Source: Phymatolithon calcareum
Lineage: Eukaryota > Rhodophyta > Florideophyceae > Hapalidiales
Direction of reading: 5' to 3'
Assembly (NCBI GenBank): GCA_977006965.1
Contig: OZ345357.1
Span: 248,001 to 312,000, forward strand
DNA length: 64,000 bases
The notes below the pieces were generated by a model. It was not told the origin of the DNA, did no database searches, and saw only the letters and a list, made by a program, of their open reading frames with translations. Below are positions 54,530-64,000 of this stretch, in pieces; within the stretch, counting starts at the first letter, position 1; each line of letters opens with the position of its first letter. Position numbers and translations under genes: made by a program.

Positions 54530-55420
54530 TTATGAGCGGTCTTTGTGAACTGTGCTGAGATGCTACGATCGGACACAACGAAAATTCTGTCCGTGAGTAT
54601 GATGTAAGTGACTTGCGGTTTGCTTCGAAAGCAGAGGTTTGAAAGTCATACCTTTTTCAAATGGGCACGTTGTTTGAAAGCATCTGAGAGACATCCCGGA
54701 ACTTGGCACTTGAAAGGGCGCACATCGTCGTGAACAAGGCGAACGTGCCTCACCAGGCCGTCCTTGAAAGCGAAAGCAGCACCACATTGGGTGCATACTA
54801 AAGATATTCACACAGAAAAATTGAAATCAGTGACTTGTTATCGAATTGTGAATGGAAGTTTAAGCTCATCAACTTACCAGCATTCTTTTCACGAGCATGA
54901 ACGCTCTTGGAGCTGTAGAATAGATCAAAGGAAAACGGACCGTCAGCATGTGCAATGTCATCTCCGGCAAAATCGCTCAAGGCATATACACGTACTGCTT
55001 ATTTAGGTTGGATCGTTCGCTGAACTTCTTACCACATGCTTTGCAACTGAAGGGACGCCTCTGCAAATGAACAGAGCTGACATGCTGTGTTGTTCGACGC
55101 GATGAGGAAAAAGTCAGCTGATGCTCGAAAACTAGGGACGAGCTAAATATGGGACTTCAACATACCTTTTTCAAATTCGATTTAGTCGAACAGCTCATAC
55201 TGCAGATTATGCAGACAAATTTTCGCAGCTTGTCGTGCTCAGATCGAGCTCTTCGACCTGGTTTTGTAGAGGGTGTGAAGAGTTTCCCTGGAATTTTGGC
55301 ATATGCGTCATCATCGTTGAGAATGAACGACAGGTTTGTTTTCGTTAATGAATTTGACTTGGATGTTCTCTCTCTTCGAGTATCTGACTTTCTGTTTAAC
55401 AGTATGCCCTCGGAAGTCAT
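54530..55420 (-). CDS. Four-finger C2H2 zinc-finger protein C, 5 exons
   Basis: Minus-strand exons: 55420-55166, 55084-54996, 54912-54878, 54797-54652 and 54562-54530. Introns are GT-AG, 81, 83, 80 and 89 bp. The product has 185 residues, one fewer than A and B because exon 4 lacks one codon before the first Cys of finger 3. Exon lengths and intron phases otherwise match exactly. Fingers read FVCIICSMSCSTKSNLKKH, FSCKACGKKF-ERSNLNKH, VCTQCGAAFAFKDGLVRH and FKCQVPGCLSDAF. The N-terminus starts MTSEGILLNRKSD with the shared LSFILNDDD block. It is the most diverged of the three, yet every zinc ligand is kept, which argues for function. DNA target unknown. Confidence 0.88.
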
Positions 55421-58400
55421 TGTGATTCTTGTTGAACGGATCTGGGCCTGGGAGACTGCAACGAATGTCGAAAAACGTAAATAGATGGCGGTTAATGTAG
55501 TGAGCGGCGGAGCTACGTAGGAGTTAACAGAAGCATATTTTAAGAGTTTTATCTGTGATTATGAGCCCTTCAATGCAATCCTCTGGCTCCCCTTTCTTGT
55601 TCCACAATTGCGGCAAGTCACTCTTGTATATACAAGACTCTCCGAAACCTGGCAACATGTCGTGCTGATGCGATGCGTAGCTGACATAAATGCCAAACTT
55701 GAAGATGGGCCAAACTGAGGTATTGTTTTTATGGAAGTACGCGCATTAGCAGTAGTGTCTAAGAAAATGTCAGGTTTGTCCGCTCCCACAATCTGACTTA
55801 CATACAAAGTAGGATCTCTTTTAAATCACGATAGTTAAGCTATTTCAGCAAAGTAGACAATGTCGTGAGACGATCTCTATTCTGTGGCGCGAGCCGTCTG
55901 ATCGCGCGTCCAGTGAGAAATATGCATTTTTTTCCATGTGCACGGAATCATCAACACGAGCAGAGAATACTTGTGTGCACTGAAGTGTAAAATATTTCTT
56001 TTTCACGCACCGCTTGTGCAAATTGCATGAAAAGCAAAGTTTCCACTTTGTATCTCCTTGAGCCTTGGAAGTTTGATTGAATAAATGTTAAAGATGCTCG
56101 GCCGAGAACGATACGGGGCCGCTTAAAGGATCGGTGTCGACCGAACGGGTGCGCACCTTGGAGAACTATCGTGCTTTTCTACGCTTCAATGTGGACTCGA
56201 TTCTCAGTTGTGCAGATGTGGACACGGTGGCAAATAGAGTGCAGTCTCATTGCGAGAGCATGTTCATGCCTAGTCCGAGGATTCTCCCTCTTCTCTCGCT
56301 TATCTCCGCGTGGGAGAGGATCGAATGAGGGGGGGGGCACCAAGTAGGGACGACGACTGTCAGTTGGCTAGTTACGAGCTAGGGATGGCACTGATTACGA
56401 GTTCAGAGTATGGCTGGATGGATTTCTGTTTTATTGAAGCTCCCTTAGTCAATTATCATTGCACCTGAGAGACTTTTAGTTGCGCTACAATCCTTCGCTT
56501 ACGTTTTCATTTTGATTTCGGACATTTTCTTTGGACGGTATCAACTGCCATTTCCAGCATCTCTTTTTGAATATCGGAAAGTCGTTGCCTGGGCATTAAG
56601 TTTGAGATAACTGTGAGAGCTTCATCGAGGAGTTCAGAGTATGCAGAGCGCGACGGCAAGCACTATCTCGCAAATTCTCCATGTAAAATCCAGTCATGTT
56701 CTATCGTGTTCGGTACGTAACGTTGGAGTACTTGAGCATTTCTAATTACTAGACTTACACCTCAGCATGATTTCACGTAACAAACGGATCGTAGATTTGC
56801 TTTCACCCTACAGTAAATTCTGTCGGAGGGCCCGAACATACAGGTTTTCGTCACTTTCACATCATTTTTCAATGCGGAAGAGAACGGCATTGCTCTATGT
56901 ATTAACGGCACTTCCTTGCACCGGACTAAGATACTGGGAAAGAGAGAAAATATGACATCATGAGGACGGCAGGTGATAATCAGCGGGCTTTCCTCGCCAC
57001 GTGGCGATCTCCGGTGGCTAACAATGGCTCAAATAGGCGCTATGCGGAGACCCGCGAGCGAAGTTGATCATCATCCGTCTGATTTTCTGTTTCAATTGTC
57101 AACCAATCGTCAGCGGTATATTCGCTACGCGTATTCACGCGTCCATAACGGCATTTAGCAGCGCTTGTGTAGTGTAATACAATGTATACGAGAGCCCTGA
57201 CAGTTTATTTTTCCTTTCCACAGACCAAAACTCTTGAGACGTTCTCTCATGACTCAGCTTCTATGTAAGAAAGAATCGATCACAAGAATACACATGATGT
57301 AGTTATTCTGGTGATCGAGACCAAGATGCTTTACTATCAATTTGTGATGTTGCAGTGGAATATGGGAGAGGAAGAGATTCAGGTCTAGTTTTAAAAGAAC
57401 TGCACCTGCATCTGTTTAAAGTTTTAATTTTGAACAGAGATGGCTGCGCGGGAGCTCCACAATACTCAACTGTAAAGATTGACAGTGTCACGATACAACC
57501 GATGCCGCGCTGACATTTTCTTGTGTAGCACCGCAGAGATCAGGTCTCGTTAGTCGTGTTGCTCTCCATAAGCCTGAATTCTTACGACAGAATCTCAGGA
57601 CGGAACCGCCCTCACTTTATGGACCACCGAGGTGTGATCTTTGCAGTGGACCTTGTGAGGCAAGGAATATCCTTGCCCCACAATACCCAGGTGGAAGATG
57701 GGCTATGCCACGATGTATTCATTCTCATCCAAAAGTCGGCGTGGTCAGTTAAGCCTCTGGTACCCTACTAGGGTCCCTCAGTATTTTTCAAGATGCAGCT
57801 GCACTTCGTTTGTTGCCAACAGTTTCCTTGGAAGGTGCACAGCGCTTTGGACTTTGTATTGGACTTTGGGAGTGGAACAACCAATGGTACTTCTTTCTCA
57901 TGGGGGTAGAATTTCAATATGGTTATCTTCTTCATCTTAAAGAGGGAACTAACCACCTAGAGACAGGTGGATGTTATGCAGAAGTCCTTGCGAGCCAGCC
58001 AGGAAATTTTGGCAATGCGAACACGCTGTACTGACGAAGGGGTGCGCTGTATATAACGACTTATTTTTATGATATTGTCGTTATGATTTTTTGTTGGAAT
58101 ATTGTTGGAACTTTTAAATGTTGGAATGGAATTTTTTACTTTACTTTTTAATTTTTCGTTTTGTTTCTTGGTCAAGAGGTACTAGACTTAATGTCCTTTA
58201 GACACTCTTTGACCTTACTCGGAGCGGTTTGCTCCGCTTTAGTCTTGCTTTCTCTAGTAAAGTGCAACGTTGGTTCGTCTTATATAGACGATGGTCGCAT
58301 CTTCCATTCTAAACTAAACCTATTTTTTACATATAAAAAGCCCGACTTAGGTTCCACTTCCTCTTTCATTGTTAGAATCTAATTTGGACCAATAAGACTA

Positions 58401-58599
58401 CGTTTTACAGAAACTTTGCAATCACACTTGTGACAATCATGTATTTGCATACGCGGCATTTTGCAATACAGATGTAACATTTACTGTAATGCGCAGCGTA
58501 GCAATCGTAGTTGTAGTACAAGTGTAAGCATTGTAACAGTGAAATCGATGCACTGTAACCCGACAGATCGTCGATCTGATGGAGGTAAAGGAGTAAGCC
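55421..58599. other. Intergenic region
   Basis: No supported gene. Unrecognised short frames at 56134-56328, 57556-57771 and 58161-58382 (plus). Contains the LINE-tail fragment at 56411-56453. Confidence 0.4.
56411..56453 (-). repeat. Second copy of the GGAT-tailed retroposon end
   Basis: Shares about 40 bp with 43143-43183 (GGATGGATTTCTGTTTTATT, then GAAGCTCCCTTAGTCAATT). No target duplication was identified here. Confidence 0.75.
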
Positions 58600-58699
58600 T
58601 CTCTCGAACAGATATCAATGTATTGCTACGCAGAAGTGTACTCAGAGCTCTTGGTAACGTATATCATCGAGCTTGTGAAGAACCTCGCCATTAATTCAA

Positions 58700-60060
58700 G
58701 CTCGCACAAGGATATCACAGTCGAGAAACAACGGATTAGTTTGTACGACAATGTTCACGTGCTTGATCTTAAGCACGGTGGGCGTCTACTCAGCGTCAAG
58801 CACCCGAGTGGGGCATCATTGGGGCATCAGCGTTTGTTTTACGAACTATTCAGTTCGGGATATGGCAACCCGGGTCAGGCCTTTCACATACGGAAAGTTC
58901 CTCCCGAAGGTTCCAAAAACAAAGGAGGACTTGGAGCTTCGTCGGAAGGACATCGCCGAAGGATATCGGAACAGCATACACGAGGAAGTTTCTAGCAAGT
59001 AACTAGGGGACCCTATGTATCATCCGGATTCATGGACTGGAACTACGGCAAAGGCAGATTTATGATCACTTTGAAGAAATAATCAACTTTCGGGGACAAG
59101 AAATCAGTTACTATGGAATCTGTAGGTTCTTTCGCGACTTTAATTTGGACAGGGAACCGCCTTCTCTCCTTATATTGCAAGAACGGATACAGACGCTTCC
59201 CCCTAGACTCGCATATGTCGGACTGTTCTTGCTCCGATATAATGGGCTGTATTTCAGGGGCATTACACATCCTTCCGGGTTTAGCCGTTCTCTGTTATGA
59301 TTCTTTCATATCCAAAGCTCACTCACCAGGAATAGGAGGGACATTCTGGAATGTCTTATTCTCCAGTGGATCGACGATTGCGTAATAGAACTGGGAACAG
59401 GACTATAGCGGATTATTTCCACACAGTGTTCTGAGATGTCAGCTCTTCTCGATACTTCGTTCACTCGACTGGAGATTAAGCGCTATCTTGAGAAAGGCGT
59501 TGGAACTCCCCTGGAGTAGCTTGGCGCTCTTATATATACAGTGGAGAGCCGATACTTCGTAACACCAGAGAAGTTGAAGAAGCTTAATAACATAGCCTCC
59601 AAGCTCCTATCAACGACTTACAAGTCTCGTGAATGGGAACGCGAGCGTCGTTTTATGTAGTTCACTGAAATACTACCCATACGTCTACCAGAGACTTTAC
59701 CAGGAGTTCGTATGACGACATGAAACAGGATCGCTCTCGATTTGGAAAGTACCCCGAAGAAAGCATTCGCATATCTCATGGATGACTCCTCGACCTACTT
59801 GAGTGGAAGGTAATGCTCTCCAGGGACAGCGGTTTAATAGAATGGGAAAACCTTAATGGAACCTCCTTTAACGAGACATGCGAGCGGGATCGGGTGGCGA
59901 GGCTGAAGTCCATGAGACTTGGTCAGCTTTTCTTGAACCTCAATCGATTATGCTCATCTCGTTGCAGGCAGAGCTCGTGAAGACCAAAATTTCCGGAGCA
60001 TGCAGTCGGATTCTTCTATATTTGGATATGGAACCAAAGGAGTACAGCCGATAGAGTGAA
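58700..60060 (+). pseudogene. DIRS-like reverse-transcriptase relic
   Basis: The plus strand reads LAYVGLFLLRYNGLYFRGI and THPSGFSRSLL (59196-59300), placed like the LPFGWS-SP block of DIRS/Ngaro-type RTs. Next come LILQWIDDCVIELGTG (59359-59400, catalytic xxDD) and, about 100 bp on, LGALIYTVESRYFVTPEKL (59519-59577), like LG-IDT-x-VPxxKL. Three or more stops interrupt it. No tyrosine recombinase was identified. RT identity is likely; clade is tentative. Confidence 0.5.
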
Positions 60061-63000
60061 GCTTCCTTAGGAAGTATATGAAATAACCGCACCTTCGATT
60101 TCGCTCTCAGGTGCTGCGTGGTTACTCAGCATTTTTTGAGATGGTCAAGGAAAAACGTTGTTAGATTCTGTAATATGGCACTAAACTAACTTTAATTAGT
60201 CCGAATGGTGCAAGAAGGTTAGTGAAGACCCTCCAATTTGAGATCCGTATTAATCCGCCTCTTCGTTCTTGAGATCATCATCCCAATTACTCCTATTTTG
60301 GAAAGCAGCTTGAAATTCATCAGGGAGTTTTATTGGACACAAGTCGATCACCACCGAATACAAGATCATAGTTCAATGATCATGAATGGGATCGGGAAAG
60401 ATGGAATGTGACTTCATGAAATACTTCTTTCCAGGGAAAGTTTGAATTGAAACATCGAAATACTTTGCACATAGTGGAATAGCAATTTTGTAGAAAATCA
60501 AGGCAATATTTGATACGAGAGAAAATACAATTACGACTACTTGAACTGCATTATCGATTGTTTTTTCGTGGAGCAATTGTATGTCATAAGCAGATCTCAA
60601 GTATTTCGCGAGGTAGAGGACGCATATACGCATCTCTTTTGCAGAGTTGCATATTATATGCTCCATGTGCGTGTTAACTGCACGCCAATGACGCAAGATT
60701 GAACTACGGTCGATCGTGCGTCACGGTTACGAAGATGGAGCGCGTCACCTTAAATATGCGCAGCATGTGTAACTTAGTTGCACGAGACGTACCATGAGCG
60801 GGGCGATATGCACAGGAGTACAATATTCCAGGAGAGTTTCATTGGCCAGTATCACTGTGGTGGTTCAACAATATCACTGAATTCCGTGTGCTGCACGCGT
60901 AAGTCTCTCCCTGTAGCTTATTTCTGCAGACATTAAAGTACATATAGAAACCCGAATTCTTCTCGATATGTCTCTAGTATGAGAGTGGGAAGCTGCCTTA
61001 GCACAACCGACCTTGCAGTGAACTTATCTTTGCTGAATCTGCTTTGTTTCGTAACGGTGGTACCTCATACGGCATTGCGCATGCACGTCACATGACCTTT
61101 TTGCGTGTCTTCTTGTGCGCCCGTGACAATCGTTGTCCCGTAATTGTCTGTTCTTTATACTTCCTGTGGAAGGATCTCGCACCTAGGAAAAACCTTCGCG
61201 GAATTGTTATCTTCTTGAGCCTAACGGTCCGTCGTAGAGACCATGTCCTTAAGCGCGTGTATAACTTTGGAAAGCTTTGCTTTCTTGGCTATACAGCACC
61301 GTGCAGGTACAATGTTTCCAGGAAGAACAGAAAGACCAGATCTGGAAAGGGGCTTACTATCCTAGCACTATAGTGGGCTACCACCGAACAGAAACGTCTT
61401 CGCAAGAAGTGTAGATAGCCGCGATCGTCAGGTTTCTCGAACTATCCACCCTTGAACCACCAGGAATGCTCCTACGCGCTTCTTTTCTATCTGCAACTTG
61501 CTGAGAAGTTTGTTTGACATACCAATGATCTCTGAAGTTACTGGTGAGGTTTCCGTATTCTAGGATACAATTGTTTTTCTTTTCTGCCAAGATGAGTGAC
61601 GAACCCAATTCGTATTGTTTTGGAATGTTGTTCCCTTGGTCGTGCTTTTACATGTCCTTAAACTGTATTTTGGACCCGGTTGCTCGTTTTGAGTTGTGGC
61701 ACTACAGTGAACATATGGCCTAGCTTCATATAGTGAGCAACATTGCGTCAGCAATTGTCGAACTCATGGAAGAGCTTCGAGCATTGCAGAAAGCCCTCAC
61801 GGATATGGCGATCTCACCTGTATGTCATCCTTTGGCAATAAACGAGCAAGTAGATTGCTCGAGCCGGACATGGAAGAAGAGCGATCTGCCGGTGACCCCT
61901 TCGTTAGTGCAATCATTGCAGAAGTTTCTGCAATTACAGGAAGTGCGGTGGTAGTTTCCGCTGTTGAAATTCCCACAAGAGAGGTGATTGTATCATCGTC
62001 CAGAAAGCGGAATTCTCGGGGAAGGACTCAGTCGTCTTTGGCGCCCTCCTTTCGACTGAAGAGCTAGCACTTTACTCAAGCTCCAAGACGAACGAGTCCA
62101 TGGAGTAGTCGAAGTTATGCATTGTACGGGTTTTCCACAGTACAATCTGGTGAAAAAGGACGTGACTAAGTTCTAGGGTTCTATATTCTGTAGACAAATC
62201 AATCTTCACCTCTGCCTACGTAAATAAAAGTGGGCTCTGGAAATTGCAGAATTTCGTCCAGTGCGCAAAGGGCAGACATCTCTTCTATTTAGTTTCCTCT
62301 CCCTGATACTCCATTAGGGGGAGATTAAGGAACCGCCAATCTCGAAGTTCCTTGGCACGAACCGCAACGGCGACAAAATCCAGTTAATGGAAGAGGTCGA
62401 ACATTTCTGTCCACTGGAAAATCATACTACCTGCATCTGAGAGTACTGCGTTTTCCTGCATCGGGTATCTGTTTGAGGACGATAATGAGAGCTCCAGGTA
62501 ACTGAGCAGGTATATTTCTGCAGTTCCCACTCGCCATATTCGAGATAGGTACGACGCCCCTTTCTTCGGACGTCATCACGTGGATTTCATGCGGGCATTT
62601 CGTCGAGTTTATGATACGTGTGATGAGCTCCGAGACTTTCGAGTGAGTATAGCGCCATCTGCAGTGGCGCGCATTCGCCAGTTTAGTCTTTCACAGTCTC
62701 CGGCATCTGACATGGAACATGATCGGTACTGATATAGCTTCAGTTTCTCACAACTTGGCGAAAAGCAACCGTGCGCTCTCTACAGGCGGAATATCTGCAA
62801 ATCACAGCATTTCCTGGTAATGGAAACCTTCTTGTAATATCTGTCCGGGCATGGACCCTGAAAGGACGACATTTAAACGTAGAAGCTTGCTCAGCGCTCT
62901 TGCGAAAGGATGTCAAAGAAGAAACCTCACTTGGTCTCCAGGAGATAGATTCTCGAAGAGTAAGCAGCTGCTGCTCTTCTGGATTCTACTGTACTCTTTA

Positions 63001-64000
63001 GATGGCTAAAGATGTGCCGGAGTGCATTAGAAAGGCACTGCAGAAGAATCACTGCCAATTTCACCTCCAGCCTTCAGTTTCTATTAAAACCGTAGCCTCC
63101 GCAGTGGAACTTAGACTTCCCTGATATTTCTCGGAGATCTTCGGCTTATTCCAACTAGGGCTCGACCACGTACTGACTTCGGGTCTTCAAAATATTCAGC
63201 AACGCTTGACCGTAGAAAATTTAACGTTGAACCATGGCGAAAAAACAGAAAGTAAAGTAGACGAGGCCAACCTCACTGTCCATCTGGATCTGTAAATCGG
63301 CCGTAGGTATATTAAAATAATCTATTATAAAAGTGCTCTGTGATCTAAATAGGGGATGACTCTTGGGAAATATATAATAAAGGTTTGATCAAATCGGGCA
63401 AATTGATCACGTGTGCCCACGAAGAAAACTGTTCGGACACGGAAAACAGATCTTCTCATAGAGCCGCTAAAGATGAATCATGATCACCCATAGTAGCTCA
63501 GCACTTCTAGACGTCCCCCTAATGCATCGAGTTACTTTCTTAAATATTGTTCTCGTTACTGTTAATACATTTTAATTGTCATCTTCATGAACAATGCAGC
63601 AATTATAGACCTCACGTACAGGCCGCCTCTACGGCAGATCGTGTGTTGCGGATAAAAACTGGGTCAATTCACAGATACTCTAAGACTCACACTCTTAAGA
63701 ACCTGAATGCGATGTACTTTCCGTTACCGATGAATCGATTGAACAACAGAGGTACAATCTATTACAGAACGAATATCTTCATCGGGTGCATTGCACAGAC
63801 TGGGCCTTGATAAAGTACCAGAAACGAAGACTTTCCCAGGAAAGAAACCAAAATTTGAAATTTCATGTCTGTCGTACGCTTCACGATCAGCGTGTACATG
63901 AACCATCAGTCTCTTTTGAGTAGTTTACGAATCACAAGTAATTGCATCTAGCATCTGCTTCAAATCTGTGAACATTACAAGCTGTACTGACTGTCTGAAG
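60061..64000. other. Unannotated right end of window
   Basis: Only short frames. 60373-60696 minus (107 codons) has a hydrophobic segment, VVVIVFSLVSNIALIFYKIAI, that could span a membrane. 61044-61373 plus (109 codons) is basic. 61733-61954 and 61822-62067 overlap in two plus frames. None is recognised, and part may be the rest of the DIRS-like element. Confidence 0.35.

Noticed and set aside
55149-55484. 111-codon plus-strand ORF
   Set aside because: Antisense to exon 1 of zinc-finger gene C, which is supported by two paralogues.
58281-58310. YIDDG as a reverse-transcriptase active site
   Set aside because: The surrounding 73-codon frame has no other RT block; a better RT site lies at 59370.

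Overview
This is a nuclear eukaryotic window in which a few host genes sit among dense, mostly decayed transposable elements. The host genes are an intronless assimilatory nitrate reductase, cut by the left edge, an intronless 1197-residue kinase, and three spliced C2H2 zinc-finger genes with short GT-AG introns. Nitrate reductase excludes animals. The mix of chromovirus, Ty1/copia, piggyBac, hAT and RTE/LINE elements with compact host genes fits a red alga best; another alga or an oomycete is possible. This assignment is an inference.

Layout. 1-6215 is the only ordinary gene-dense stretch: the nitrate reductase C-terminus, a small LINE relic, and the kinase/armadillo-like gene. 7627-13680 is a complete but decayed Ty3/gypsy chromovirus on the minus strand, with 392-bp LTRs, a 5-bp target duplication and a TA-flanked MITE inside its integrase. 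14.5-15.4 kb holds hAT-like scraps. 18.1-23.0 kb is a decayed copia element on the plus strand, preceded by a dense GTGAC/GTCAC cluster. 27.7-30.3 kb is a nearly intact piggyBac-type transposon with one nonsense codon. 36.8-39.4 kb is a young, internally deleted copia element whose RT-RNase H frame is open. LINE ends and tails lie at 1.75, 23.3, 40.7, 43.1, 44.1, 44.3, 48.0-49.5 and 56.4 kb. A second, gutted piggyBac copy at 50.1-51.4 kb abuts an hAT dimerisation-domain scrap. A fold-back element lies at 53.2-53.7 kb and a DIRS-like reverse-transcriptase relic at 58.7-60.1 kb.

The most notable host feature is the set of three zinc-finger paralogues (34784-35659 plus, 42404-41471 minus, 55420-54530 minus). 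I rebuilt all three from sequence as five-exon genes of 186, 186 and 185 residues with four fingers. Intron phases are identical (0, 2, 1, 0), and three of the four introns fall at the first zinc-binding histidine of a finger. All three are open, although exon 1 and the flanks have diverged strongly. This looks like a retained, possibly lineage-specific family.

The second striking feature is non-coding. Pairs of perfect inverted repeats with a single-base centre abut one another at 6812-6859 and 42836-42910, and single perfect palindromes occur at 16548, 31031 and 33560. No recognised element explains them.

Much of the remaining intergenic DNA (30.3-34.7, 44.6-47.9 and 60-64 kb) holds only short unrecognised frames.
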